NCBI RefSeq assembly: GCF_019334565.1
Contig: NZ_CP079724.1
Span: 765,001 to 829,000, forward strand
Source: Streptococcus oralis
Lineage (GTDB): Bacteria > Bacillota > Bacilli > Lactobacillales > Streptococcaceae
Length of the DNA: 64,000 nucleotides
Direction of reading: 5' to 3'
Shown here in pieces: positions 26,754 to 35,080 of this stretch. A program made the position numbers and the translations under genes. The notes beneath the pieces are model-generated. The model had not been told where the DNA came from. It worked only from the letters and a program-made list of their open reading frames with translations, and made no database searches. Numbering within the stretch: the stretch's first letter is position 1; each line of letters starts with the position of its first letter.

Positions 26754-27281
26754 TTGATTACGTTATTAATGTTGCCTTTTTTCCTTGTTCTCCTAGCCAT
26801 TTTTGGAATTATATATGATTTAACGACCAGTAAAGGGAGAAAAGAGTGTGCTCGCACAGTATCTTTGTTTATATTGAACATCCTCACTATTGGTATCTGT
26901 CTATTAGATCTACCAATGGAAAGTAAACCATACTCAGGAATAGGGTTTATCTTATTTTATGCACTTGCCTTCACCCCTTTGATGATTGTTTTTTCACTAT
27001 ATACTCTCTATCGGATTGGAAAACATTATAGGTATTTTAAGAGTAAGTTTGCTATAATACTTCGATTCAATGCTATTTTACTTTTCCTTCTTTCATTAGT
27101 AAATACTTTTGTATTATGGAGAAGCTTTCAAATATATCATAAAAACGATATGAATTTGTTTTATTTTATTTTAATCGTTTCGGGGATTTGTTCAACTATC
27201 CAATTGATAGTAGGCGAACTTGAGATGAAAAGAATACGAGGCATCCAAAAACAAGAGGAGCTAGACGGCAATGAAAAATAA
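26754..27281 (+). CDS. small membrane protein, islet family
   Basis: 175 aa with about four helices (4-22, 38-52, 63-84, 98-118, 128-150) and a charged tail (EMKRIRGIQKQEELDGNEK). Its topology and the segment FYALAFTPLMIVFSLYTLYRIGKHY recall the two other islet proteins, but the similarity is weaker. The start codon is TTG at 26754 after TGGAGGTGCGGTA, a good ribosome site. It overlaps the nucleotidyltransferase gene by 11 bases. Confidence 0.7.
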   Translation: MITLLMLPFFLVLLAIFGIIYDLTTSKGRKECARTVSLFILNILTIGICLLDLPMESKPYSGIGFILFYALAFTPLMIVFSLYTLYRIGKHYRYFKSKFAIILRFNAILLFLLSLVNTFVLWRSFQIYHKNDMNLFYFILIVSGICSTIQLIVGELEMKRIRGIQKQEELDGNEK

Positions 27282-28119
27282 TTCTATAAAAGATATGTGC
27301 AGACAATATAGAAGTGAAGTGCAAATGCTGAGATTGATTTTACAGGTAGCCGAAAATATACAAGTAGAAGCTGTCGCCATGTCTGGTTCACGGACAAATC
27401 CAAAAGCACCAAAAGACGAGTTTCAAGACTATGATGTTGTTTATGTCGTGGACGACTTAGATAATCTGACGAGTGACCTTTCTTGGTTAGACCAGTTTGG
27501 CAAACGTATTATTGAGCAGCATAATGTCCTAGGCAACCGTCGACTTTATCTGATGCTATTTGAAGATGGAAATCGGATTGATTTGACCCTCTGCCCCAAA
27601 GACCACATTCAAGAGTGGGTGGATAGTGAAGCTGATTATACAGTTTTGAAAGATGAGAAAGGCTTGTTTGAGTCCTATACTACAAGTCCTCAACGTTACT
27701 GGACAAATCCAGCTAGTCAGACAGATTTCGAAAAAGCCTGCAATGAATTTTGGTGGGTGTCAGCCTACGTGGTTAAAGGGATTTGTCGCAAGCAAGCCAT
27801 CTATGCCACGGATCATCTCTACGGAATTTGTCAACAAGAACTCTTGAAGGTCTTGGCTTGGCGAGTTGCAGCAGATAAGGGGACGATTGATATTGGCAAG
27901 AACTACAAGTATCTTTTTCAGTATTTACCTGCAGAGAAGGAGAAGGAATTCTCAAATCTGCTTGATTTTTCAAGTGTAGAGAAACTTACTCAGTCCTTAT
28001 TTGCTACGATGAAACTTTTCCACCAAGAAGCTCAAATCCTTGCTCAAATGATGGGATTTGACTACGATAAGGAAGTGGCTGAGAAGATGATTAAGTATAC
28101 TGAGGAGAGGTTGAACTAG
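27271..28119 (+). CDS. aminoglycoside 6-adenylyltransferase family protein (ANT(6)-like)
   Basis: 282 aa. The nucleotidyltransferase core is intact: G-S-R (39-41), D-Y-D (53-55) and a third Asp in RIDLT (Asp105), matching the ANT(6)/AadK family that adenylylates streptomycin. The second half is the helical substrate-binding domain (FWWVSAYVVKGICRKQAIYA...). Chromosomal members in streptococci often give no clinical resistance, so a role in resistance is not assured. It overlaps the upstream membrane-protein gene by 11 bases and the next follows after 1 base, forming one operon. Confidence 0.88.
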   Translation: MKNNSIKDMCRQYRSEVQMLRLILQVAENIQVEAVAMSGSRTNPKAPKDEFQDYDVVYVVDDLDNLTSDLSWLDQFGKRIIEQHNVLGNRRLYLMLFEDGNRIDLTLCPKDHIQEWVDSEADYTVLKDEKGLFESYTTSPQRYWTNPASQTDFEKACNEFWWVSAYVVKGICRKQAIYATDHLYGICQQELLKVLAWRVAADKGTIDIGKNYKYLFQYLPAEKEKEFSNLLDFSSVEKLTQSLFATMKLFHQEAQILAQMMGFDYDKEVAEKMIKYTEERLN

Positions 28120-28120
28120 T

Positions 28121-28612
28121 ATGTTAGATTATGTATTTGCTACATTTTTTATGGGATTCCCAGGAGTACAAATTTTAGTATTGGTGTCCTCTATATTTCT
28201 AGCTATCAAAAGAAATAAGTTACATAAAAGGGTGTATGGATTATTTTTCCCGATTATTATAACGATGTGTAATATTTGGCTTATTTCAATAGATCGCACA
28301 GAGCTTTTTGATGATGCTTTAAGATTTTCGTTCTTTCTAATTTCTTTTTGTTTACCTATGCTTATTTCTTCCACACTCTATCACTCAATACGCTTATATT
28401 ATTTATACAAATCAATCAAGTGGAGAGTCTTCCCTATCAGTATCTGTTATTTATTCGGTTTAATTTTTCATTATCTTAATACAATGCATTGGGAGGAGCT
28501 ATTTCGAGGGCAAAAGTTTATGTTTAATATCTTGCTGATATCAACTGCTATAGTTTCTTATTTACCTTGTCAATATTTGTACACACTTCAAAGAAGAAAG
28601 AATAATCCATAG
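28121..28612 (+). CDS. small membrane protein, four-helix islet family
   Basis: 163 aa with about four to five helices and a basic end (TLQRRKNNP). It is a paralogue of the protein at 25919-26395 by shared landmarks along the whole length. GAGGAGAGGTTG at the end of the upstream gene is the ribosome site. No function is known. Confidence 0.75.
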   Translation: MLDYVFATFFMGFPGVQILVLVSSIFLAIKRNKLHKRVYGLFFPIIITMCNIWLISIDRTELFDDALRFSFFLISFCLPMLISSTLYHSIRLYYLYKSIKWRVFPISICYLFGLIFHYLNTMHWEELFRGQKFMFNILLISTAIVSYLPCQYLYTLQRRKNNP

Positions 28613-28947
28613 GAAATAGTTGCCTTTGCTTAATCTAAATAAGTGTTTGTGAATGACTTAAATAGTATCTAAAAATATTTTTCTTAATACCAATTTTAAT
28701 GTAAAAACCTTCTCTACATTCTTTGAAAGGAGTTGAACACGCCCTAAATGCTGTGTGAAAACTCCTGACGCATTTTTTAAAACGTATTTTAAACTACAGA
28801 AAGGATAGTTTGGTTACTAGAGGTAACTGAACACGGGACTAATTTCTTAGGAAAAAAGATAAATCGCCTTAGGTTCATCGAACCTTGCATCCATTTCCTA
28901 TTTTTCTACAGAAATTTTCGGCAAGCCGAATCGTCCCTTTGTATCTT
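28613..28947. other. 0.33-kb region upstream of parC with hairpins
   Basis: No gene is visible. A possible terminator-like element AAATGC...GCATTTTTT spans 28746-28777. Further on, GTTAC TAGAG GTAAC (about 28813-28827) and the perfect hairpin AGGTTC ATC GAACCT (28871-28885) could shape the parC leader. The motif GAACACG occurs twice (28733 and 28829). No clear promoter or ribosome site precedes the parC ATG. Confidence 0.5.
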
Positions 28948-31428
28948 ATGTCTAACATTCAAAACATGTCCCTTGAGGACATCATGGGAGAGCGCTTTGG
29001 TCGCTACTCCAAATACATTATTCAAGACCGGGCTTTGCCAGACATTCGTGATGGATTGAAGCCGGTTCAGCGTCGCATTCTTTATTCGATGAATAAGGAT
29101 GGCAATACCTTTGATAAGAGCTACCGCAAGTCGGCCAAGTCTGTCGGGAACATCATGGGGAATTTCCACCCACACGGTGACAGTTCTATCTATGATGCTA
29201 TGGTCCGTATGTCTCAGGATTGGAAGAACCGTGAGATTCTAGTTGAAATGCACGGTAATAACGGTTCTATGGACGGAGATCCGCCAGCGGCAATGCGTTA
29301 TACCGAGGCGCGTTTGTCTGAAATTGCTGGGTACCTTCTTCAGGATATCGAGAAGAAGACAGTTCCCTTTGCATGGAACTTTGACGATACCGAGAAAGAA
29401 CCGACGGTTTTGCCAGCAGCCTTTCCAAACCTCTTGGTTAATGGTTCAACCGGGATTTCAGCTGGTTATGCGACAGATATTCCACCTCATAATTTGGCCG
29501 AAGTTATCGATGCGACAGTCTACATGATTGATCATCCAACTGCCAAGGTGGATAAACTCATGGAATTTTTGCCTGGACCAGACTTCCCGACGGGAGGAAT
29601 CATCCAAGGGCGTGACGAAATCAAGAAGGCCTATGAAACTGGGAAAGGGCGCGTGGTCGTTCGCTCCAAGACGGAGATTGAAAAGCTAAAAGGTGGTAAG
29701 GAACAAATCGTTATCACTGAAATTCCTTATGAAATCAATAAGGCCAATCTGGTCAAGAAAATCGATGATGTTCGTGTCAATAACAAGGTGGCTGGTATTG
29801 CTGAGGTTCGTGATGAGTCTGACCGTGATGGTCTTCGCATTGCTATCGAACTCAAGAAAGACGCCAATACCGAGCTTGTTCTTAACTATCTCTTCAAATA
29901 CACCGACCTACAAATCAACTACAACTTTAACATGGTAGCGATTGACAATTTCACACCTCGTCAGGTCGGGATTGTTCCAATCTTGTCTAGCTACATCGCC
30001 CACCGTCGTGAAGTGATTTTGGCTCGTTCACGCTTTGACAAGGAAAAGGCTGAGAAACGTCTTCACATCGTTGAAGGTTTAATTCGCGTAATTTCAATTT
30101 TGGACGAAGTCATTGCCCTTATCCGTGCCTCTGAGAACAAGGCTGACGCCAAGGAAAACCTCAAGGTCAGCTATGAGTTTACAGAAGAGCAGGCTGAAGC
30201 CATCGTGACCTTACAACTTTACCGTTTGACCAATACAGACGTTGTTGTCTTGCAGGAAGAAGAAGCAGAATTGCGTGAAAAGATTGCCATGCTTGCGGCT
30301 ATCATCGGTGATGAACGGACTATGTACAATCTCATGAAGAAAGAACTTCGCGAGGTCAAGAAGAAATTTGCGACACCACGTTTGAGTACTTTGGAAGATA
30401 CTGCGAAAGCAATCGATATTGACACAGCTAGTTTGATTGCTGAGGAAGATACCTATGTCAGCGTGACTAAGGCAGGCTATATCAAGCGTACTAGCCCACG
30501 TTCCTTTGCGGCATCCACTCTGGAAGAAATTGGCAAGCGTGATGATGATCGTTTGATCTTTGTACAAACTGCCAAGACAACCCAGCACCTCTTGATGTTT
30601 ACAACTCTTGGGAATGTCATCTATCGACCAATCCATGAATTGGCAGACATTCGCTGGAAGGACATCGGAGAGCACTTGAGCCAAACGATTACAAACTTTG
30701 AAACTAACGAAGAAATCCTTTATGCAGAAGTAGTGGATCAGTTTGATGATGCGACAACCTACTTTGCAGCAACTCGCCTTGGTCAAATCAAACGCGTAGA
30801 ACGCAAAGAATTCTCTCCATGGCGGACCTACAAGTCGAAGTCTGTCAAGTATGCTAAGCTAAAAGATGAGACAGACCAGATTGTAGCAGTGGCACCGATT
30901 AAACTAGATGATGTTCTCTTGATTAGTCAAAATGGTTATGCCCTTCGTTTCAATATCGAAGAGGTTCCCGTTGTCGGTGCCAAGGCTGCAGGTGTCAAGG
31001 CTATGAACCTGAAAGAAGATGATGTCCTCCAATCCGCCTTTATCTGTAACACTTCATCCTTCTACCTCTTGACCCAACGTGGTAGCTTGAAACGTGTCTC
31101 TTGTGAGGAAATTCCGGCGACCAGCCGTGCCAAACGAGGCCTACAAGTCTTGCGTGAGTTGAAAAACAAACCGCACCGTGTCTTCTTGGCTGGAGCAGTT
31201 GCAGAGCAAGGATTCGTTGGTGATCTTTTTAGTACAGAAGTAGAAGAAAACGACCAAACGTTACTTGTCCAATCTAACAAGGGAACAATCTATGAAAGCC
31301 GATTGCAAGACCTCAACTTGTCAGAACGTACTAGCAATGGAAGCTTTATTTCAGACACGATTTCAGATGAAGAAGTTTTCGATGCTTACCTCAAAGAAGT
31401 CTTTAAAGAGGACAAAGCAAGTTCGTAA
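28948..31428 (+). CDS. parC: DNA topoisomerase IV subunit A
   Basis: 826 aa, breakage-reunion subunit with catalytic Tyr in AAMRYTEAR (Tyr118). The quinolone-determining residues Ser79, Asp83 and Lys137 are wild type; residue 91 is Asp, common in S. mitis/oralis and less so in pneumococcus. The C-terminal beta-pinwheel follows from about residue 490. The ATG at 28948 (MSNIQNMSLED) is the family start, but no ribosome site precedes it; an extension to TTG at 28885 adds 21 unrelated residues and is rejected. Separation from parE by the islet is notable, since the two are often adjacent. Confidence 0.97.
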   Translation: MSNIQNMSLEDIMGERFGRYSKYIIQDRALPDIRDGLKPVQRRILYSMNKDGNTFDKSYRKSAKSVGNIMGNFHPHGDSSIYDAMVRMSQDWKNREILVEMHGNNGSMDGDPPAAMRYTEARLSEIAGYLLQDIEKKTVPFAWNFDDTEKEPTVLPAAFPNLLVNGSTGISAGYATDIPPHNLAEVIDATVYMIDHPTAKVDKLMEFLPGPDFPTGGIIQGRDEIKKAYETGKGRVVVRSKTEIEKLKGGKEQIVITEIPYEINKANLVKKIDDVRVNNKVAGIAEVRDESDRDGLRIAIELKKDANTELVLNYLFKYTDLQINYNFNMVAIDNFTPRQVGIVPILSSYIAHRREVILARSRFDKEKAEKRLHIVEGLIRVISILDEVIALIRASENKADAKENLKVSYEFTEEQAEAIVTLQLYRLTNTDVVVLQEEEAELREKIAMLAAIIGDERTMYNLMKKELREVKKKFATPRLSTLEDTAKAIDIDTASLIAEEDTYVSVTKAGYIKRTSPRSFAASTLEEIGKRDDDRLIFVQTAKTTQHLLMFTTLGNVIYRPIHELADIRWKDIGEHLSQTITNFETNEEILYAEVVDQFDDATTYFAATRLGQIKRVERKEFSPWRTYKSKSVKYAKLKDETDQIVAVAPIKLDDVLLISQNGYALRFNIEEVPVVGAKAAGVKAMNLKEDDVLQSAFICNTSSFYLLTQRGSLKRVSCEEIPATSRAKRGLQVLRELKNKPHRVFLAGAVAEQGFVGDLFSTEVEENDQTLLVQSNKGTIYESRLQDLNLSERTSNGSFISDTISDEEVFDAYLKEVFKEDKASS

Positions 31429-31429
31429 A

Positions 31430-31456
31430 AAGAATCAGCCCAGAGGGCTGATTTCT
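31430..31456 (+). terminator. parC terminator
   Basis: AATCAGCCC AGA GGGCTGATT, a 9-bp perfect stem followed by TCTTTG. The T tract is short but the stem is strong. Confidence 0.7.
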
Positions 31457-31467
31457 TTGTGTTGAAA

Positions 31468-31482
31468 AATTTTCAGAAAATT
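31468..31482. promoter_or_regulatory. CodY box upstream of ilvE
   Basis: AATTTTCAGAAAATT matches the 15-base CodY consensus AATTTTCWGAAAATT at every position. It ends 11 bases before the ilvE -35, so CodY bound with branched-chain amino acids should block transcription. CodY control of ilvE is known in pneumococcus (family knowledge). Confidence 0.9.
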
Positions 31483-31493
31483 ACAAAAAATAC

Positions 31494-31521
31494 TTGAAAT
31501 TTTACTAGAAAAGTGTAGAAT
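31494..31521 (+). promoter_or_regulatory. ilvE promoter
   Basis: TTGAAA (31494-31499), 16-base spacer, TAGAAT (31516-31521). The ribosome site AAAGGAGA lies 5 bases before the ATG at 31558. Confidence 0.75.
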
Positions 31522-31557
31522 AGAACACATAGTTTGAATAGTATAAAGGAGAAACAC

Positions 31558-32580
31558 ATGACAGTTGCAATTGATTGGGAAAATCTTGGCTTTGCTTATA
31601 TGAAACTACCTTACCGTTATATCGCTCACTACAAAAATGGTCAATGGGATCAAGGAGAATTGACAGAGGATGCAACCTTGCATATTTCAGAGTCTTCTCC
31701 AAGTCTCCACTATGGACAGCAAGCATTTGAGGGATTGAAAGCTTATCGTACCAAGGACGGCAGTGTTCAATTGTTCCGTCCTGACGAAAATGCCAAGCGT
31801 TTGCAACGTACTTGTGACCGTCTTTTGATGCCACAAGTTCCGACAGAAATGTTTGTAGAAGCTTGTAAAGCAGTTGTGCGTGCAAATGAAGAATACGTCC
31901 CACCATATGGAACAGGTGGAACCCTTTATCTTCGTCCACTTTTGATTGGTGTTGGGGATATTATTGGGGTTAAACCAGCAGAAGAGTATATTTTCACCAT
32001 CTTTGCTATGCCAGTTGGTAACTATTTTAAAGGTGGTTTAGTCCCAACCAACTTCTTGATTCAGGATGTATACGACCGTGCAGCTCCGAATGGTACAGGT
32101 GCGGCCAAGGTAGGTGGAAACTATGCTGCTAGTCTCCTCCCAGGTAAAATGGCCAAGTCACGCCAATTTTCAGATGTTATCTACCTAGACCCATCTACAC
32201 ATACAAAGATTGAAGAAGTCGGATCAGCCAACTTCTTTGGAATCACGGCCGACAATAAATTTGTTACGCCATTGAGTCCATCTATCTTGCCATCTATTAC
32301 CAAGTATTCTTTGCTTTACTTGGCAGAACACCGCTTGGGCTTGACACCGATTGAAGGCGATGTCCCAATTGATAATTTGGCTCGTTTTGTAGAGGCAGGT
32401 GCCTGCGGTACAGCAGCAGTTATTTCTCCAATTGGAGGTATCCAACATGGCGATGATTTCCATGTTTTCTATAGTGAAACAGAAGTAGGTCCTGTTACAC
32501 GCAAACTCTATGATGAATTGACTGGTATCCAATTTGGTGATGTGGATGCACCAGAGGGATGGATTGTCAAAGTGGACTAA
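31558..32580 (+). CDS. ilvE: branched-chain amino acid aminotransferase
   Basis: 340 aa fold-type IV PLP enzyme that interconverts Leu, Ile and Val with their 2-oxo acids. The PLP lysine is Lys184 in TGAAKVGGNYAAS; the substrate-channel motif HYGQQAFEGLKAYR and GACGTAAVISP near the end are typical of class II BCATs. The start at 31558 is chosen over a TTG at 31534 because of AAAGGAGA. It is monocistronic with a CodY box and a terminator. Confidence 0.97.
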   Translation: MTVAIDWENLGFAYMKLPYRYIAHYKNGQWDQGELTEDATLHISESSPSLHYGQQAFEGLKAYRTKDGSVQLFRPDENAKRLQRTCDRLLMPQVPTEMFVEACKAVVRANEEYVPPYGTGGTLYLRPLLIGVGDIIGVKPAEEYIFTIFAMPVGNYFKGGLVPTNFLIQDVYDRAAPNGTGAAKVGGNYAASLLPGKMAKSRQFSDVIYLDPSTHTKIEEVGSANFFGITADNKFVTPLSPSILPSITKYSLLYLAEHRLGLTPIEGDVPIDNLARFVEAGACGTAAVISPIGGIQHGDDFHVFYSETEVGPVTRKLYDELTGIQFGDVDAPEGWIVKVD

Positions 32581-32597
32581 AAGACTGGAAGTAAAGA

Positions 32598-32641
32598 GAA
32601 ACTCCATAGCAGTTGTAATAGCTGAAATGGAGTTTTTTCTT
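32598..32641 (+). terminator. ilvE terminator
   Basis: AAACTCCAT / ATGGAGTTT (with a short inner helix in the loop), then TTTTCTT. Confidence 0.8.
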
Positions 32642-32692
32642 GCTAGTTTGAGCATTTTCTTGTACAATAGAAAAAGTGAAAAGAGGTAAAGT

Positions 32693-32923
32693 ATGAGTAA
32701 AAAAGATAAGAAAATTGAAATCCAATTAACCGATGCAAAAGTGACTGTTGGAAAAGACAGCTATGAAGGATACATTTTGACGATTGGAAAAAAGGTTATT
32801 GGTGAAATTGCCGAATTAGATAGTCAATTTGCCATCATAAAGAATGGAAATGTCGATAGTTTTTATAAAAAACTTGAAAAAGCTGTGGAAATTTTGATTG
32901 AAAACTATAATTTGACAAAATAA
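32693..32923 (+). CDS. DUF2969 family protein
   Basis: 76 aa, acidic-basic mixed, with the pattern of the streptococcal DUF2969 family (KIEIQLTDAKVTVGKDSYEGY, then an all-helical end FYKKLEKAVEILIENYN). No function is known. AAGAGGTAAAG precedes the ATG, and TACAAT near 32663 may be its -10. It lies just upstream of the two tRNA genes, on the same strand. Confidence 0.8.
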   Translation: MSKKDKKIEIQLTDAKVTVGKDSYEGYILTIGKKVIGEIAELDSQFAIIKNGNVDSFYKKLEKAVEILIENYNLTK

Positions 32924-32926
32924 TAC

Positions 32927-32955
32927 TTGTTTTATTGAAAATTTCATGATATAAT
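32927..32955 (+). promoter_or_regulatory. tRNA operon promoter
   Basis: TTGTTT (32927-32932), 17-base spacer, TATAAT (32950-32955) with extended TGA, 17 bases before tRNA-Tyr. Confidence 0.75.
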
Positions 32956-32972
32956 AGTTCTCGTTAAACATT

Positions 32973-33053
32973 GGAGAGATAGCGAAGAGGCTAAACGCGG
33001 CGGACTGTAAATCCGCTCCTTCGGGTTCGGGGGTTCGAATCCCTCTCTCTCCA
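32973..33053 (+). tRNA. tRNA-Tyr (anticodon GTA)
   Basis: Acceptor GGAGAGA pairs with TCTCTCC. The anticodon loop is CTGTAAA with GTA, the variable arm is long as expected for a class II tRNA, and the T loop is GGTTCGAATCC. CCA is not encoded. Confidence 0.96.
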
Positions 33054-33061
33054 TTCATCAA

Positions 33062-33133
33062 TGGGGTATAGCCAAGCGGTAAGGCAAGGGACTTTGACTC
33101 CCTCATGCGTTGGTTCGAATCCAGCTACCCCAG
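33062..33133 (+). tRNA. tRNA-Gln (anticodon TTG)
   Basis: Acceptor TGGGGTA pairs with TACCCCA; the anticodon loop CTTTGAC contains TTG, and the T arm has GGTTCGAATCC. It is 8 bases after tRNA-Tyr, probably co-transcribed. CCA is not encoded. Confidence 0.96.
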
Positions 33134-33256
33134 TTCTTAGGTAATAAATTCAAGATAAAAAGAAAAATATCTTAGGGTATTTTATTTTTATAATTGAAAG
33201 ACGTGAACGATATGAACATGTCTTTGCGGGTGCTTAGGAAAAAAATTATAAGTATG

Positions 33257-33278
33257 TCAAGTTTTTGGAAAAACTTGA
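33257..33278 (+). promoter_or_regulatory. Hairpin in the rpsA leader
   Basis: TCAAGTTTTT GG AAAAACTTGA, a 10-bp perfect inverted repeat ending 5 bases before the GGAGGA ribosome site. No T tract follows, so it is not a terminator; a role in translational control of S1 is inference. Confidence 0.55.
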
Positions 33279-33297
33279 TTGTTGGAGGATTTTTTAG

Positions 33298-34500
33298 ATG
33301 AACGAATTTGAAGATTTGCTAAATAGCGTTAGCCAAGTTGAGCCTGGTGATGTTGTTAGTGCTGAAGTATTGACAGTTGATGCGACTCAAGCTAACGTTG
33401 CAATCTCTGGGACTGGTGTTGAAGGTGTCTTGACTCTTCGCGAATTGACAAACGATCGCGATGCAGATATTAATGACTTTGTGAAAGTAGGAGAAGTATT
33501 GGATGTTCTTGTACTTCGTCAAGTAGTTGGTAAAGATACTGATACAGTTACATACCTTGTATCTAAAAAACGCCTTGAAGCTCGCAAAGCATGGGACAAA
33601 CTTGTAGGACGCGAAGAAGAAGTTGTTACTGTTAAAGGAACTCGTGCCGTTAAAGGTGGACTTTCAGTAGAATTTGAAGGTGTTCGTGGATTCATCCCAG
33701 CTTCAATGTTGGATACTCGTTTCGTACGTAACACTGAACGTTTCGTAGGTCAAGAATTTGATGCTAAAATCAAAGAAGTTGATCCTAAAGAAAACCGCTT
33801 CATCCTTTCACGTCGTGAAGTTGTTGAAGCAGCTACTGCAGCAGCTCGTGCTGAAGTATTCGGTAAATTGGCTGTTGGTGATGTCGTAACTGGTAAAGTT
33901 GCTCGTATCACTAGCTTTGGTGCTTTCATCGACCTTGGTGGTGTTGACGGATTGGTCCACTTGACTGAATTGTCACACGAACGTAACGTATCACCTAAAT
34001 CAGTTGTAACTGTTGGTGAAGAAATTGAAGTGAAGATCCTTGATCTTAACGAAGAAGAAGGTCGCGTATCACTTTCACTTAAAGCAACAACACCTGGACC
34101 ATGGGATGGCGTTGAGCAAAAATTGGCTAAAGGTGATGTAGTAGAAGGAACAGTTAAACGTTTGACTGACTTCGGTGCATTTGTTGAAGTATTGCCAGGT
34201 ATCGATGGACTTGTTCATGTATCACAAATTTCACACAAACGTATCGAAAATCCAAAAGAAGCTCTTACTGTTGGTCAAGAAGTTACTGTTAAAGTCCTTG
34301 ATGTTAACGCTGACGCAGAACGTGTATCACTTTCTATCAAAGCTCTTGAAGAACGTCCAGCTCAAGAAGAAGGACAAAAAGAAGAAAAACGTGCTGCTCG
34401 TCCACGTCGTCCAAAACGTCAAGAAAAACGTGATTTCGAACTTCCAGAAACACAAACAGGATTCTCAATGGCTGACTTGTTCGGTGATATCGAACTTTAA
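33298..34500 (+). CDS. rpsA: 30S ribosomal protein S1 homologue
   Basis: 400 aa with four S1 (OB-fold) repeats of about 70-75 residues, the last two recognisable by GDVVTGKVARITSFGAFIDLGGVDGLVH and GDVVEGTVKRLTDFGAFVEV-type openings (each split here by spaces in the repeat). Gram-positive S1 is shorter than the six-repeat E. coli form and is not always essential. A basic, low-complexity tail (KEEKRAARPRRPKRQEKRD) follows. The codon use is strongly biased, as for a highly expressed gene. Ribosome site TTGGAGGA lies 8 bases before the ATG. Confidence 0.95.
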   Translation: MNEFEDLLNSVSQVEPGDVVSAEVLTVDATQANVAISGTGVEGVLTLRELTNDRDADINDFVKVGEVLDVLVLRQVVGKDTDTVTYLVSKKRLEARKAWDKLVGREEEVVTVKGTRAVKGGLSVEFEGVRGFIPASMLDTRFVRNTERFVGQEFDAKIKEVDPKENRFILSRREVVEAATAAARAEVFGKLAVGDVVTGKVARITSFGAFIDLGGVDGLVHLTELSHERNVSPKSVVTVGEEIEVKILDLNEEEGRVSLSLKATTPGPWDGVEQKLAKGDVVEGTVKRLTDFGAFVEVLPGIDGLVHVSQISHKRIENPKEALTVGQEVTVKVLDVNADAERVSLSIKALEERPAQEEGQKEEKRAARPRRPKRQEKRDFELPETQTGFSMADLFGDIEL

Positions 34501-34515
34501 TCAAATTGATAATCA

Positions 34516-34552
34516 CAAAATCCTTTGTTTAAAACAAGGGATTTTTCTTTTG
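34516..34552 (+). terminator. rpsA terminator
   Basis: AAATCCTTTGTTT / AAACAAGGGATTT (13 bp with one T-G pair), then TTCTTTTG. Confidence 0.85.
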
Positions 34553-34567
34553 TCTCTTTCCCATTTT

Positions 34568-34576
34568 TGATATAAT
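34568..34576 (+). promoter_or_regulatory. Extended -10 promoter placing the start at the ATG of the fRMsr gene
   Basis: TG-A-TATAAT at 34568-34576. Six bases (AGTTCT) separate it from the ATG at 34583, so transcription should begin at the start codon. Confidence 0.65.
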
Positions 34577-34582
34577 AGTTCT

Positions 34583-35080
34583 ATGTTAGATTCAGAAAAA
34601 CAATCACAATATCAATTGTTAAATGAGGAACTCTCTTATTTACTTGAAGGTGAGAGCAATGTTCTTGCCAATCTTTCGAATGCTAGTGCCCTCCTAAAAT
34701 CTCGCTTTCCAAATACTGTATTTGCAGGGTTTTATCTGTTTGATGGTAGCGAGTTGGTTTTAGGGTCTTTTCAGGGTGGTGTTTCTTGTATTCGCATTCC
34801 GCTTGGGAAAGGCGTTTGTGGAGAAGCTGCTGAGTTTCAAGAGACTGTTTTGGTTGGCGATGTGAGCACCTATCCAAACTACATTTCTTGTGATAGTATG
34901 GCCAAGAGTGAAATCGTGGTTCCCATGCTCAAGAATGGTCGATTGCTGGGTGTCTTAGACTTGGATTCTTCACTTATTGATGATTACAATGCCGTTGACC
35001 GTGATTACTTGGAACAATTTGTCGCTATTTTGCTTGAGAAGACAGAATGGGACTTTACGATGTTTGAGGAGAAAGCCTAA
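34583..35080 (+). CDS. free methionine-(R)-sulfoxide reductase, GAF domain
   Basis: 165 aa GAF-fold enzyme that reduces free Met-R-sulfoxide with thioredoxin. The three family cysteines are kept (Cys69, Cys79 in GVCGE, and catalytic Cys103 in YISCDS), at the same mutual spacing as Cys84, Cys94 and Cys118 of the E. coli enzyme. The gene has no possible ribosome site and should be on a leaderless message. Its stop overlaps the dnaX start (TAATG), so dnaX is coupled. Confidence 0.92.
   Translation: MLDSEKQSQYQLLNEELSYLLEGESNVLANLSNASALLKSRFPNTVFAGFYLFDGSELVLGSFQGGVSCIRIPLGKGVCGEAAEFQETVLVGDVSTYPNYISCDSMAKSEIVVPMLKNGRLLGVLDLDSSLIDDYNAVDRDYLEQFVAILLEKTEWDFTMFEEKA

Noticed and set aside
28885..28947. 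N-terminal extension of parC from TTG
   Set aside because: It adds 21 residues foreign to the family and has no ribosome site; it overlaps a hairpin.
30211..30786. 191-codon ORF antisense to parC
   Set aside because: Wholly inside parC, no ribosome site, Cys/Ile-rich composition typical of a reverse shadow frame.
32816..33106. 96-codon ORF on the minus strand across the tRNA pair
   Set aside because: It is antisense to tRNA-Tyr, and its text (RGIRTPEPEGADLQSAAFS) is the well-known spurious translation of such tRNA genes.
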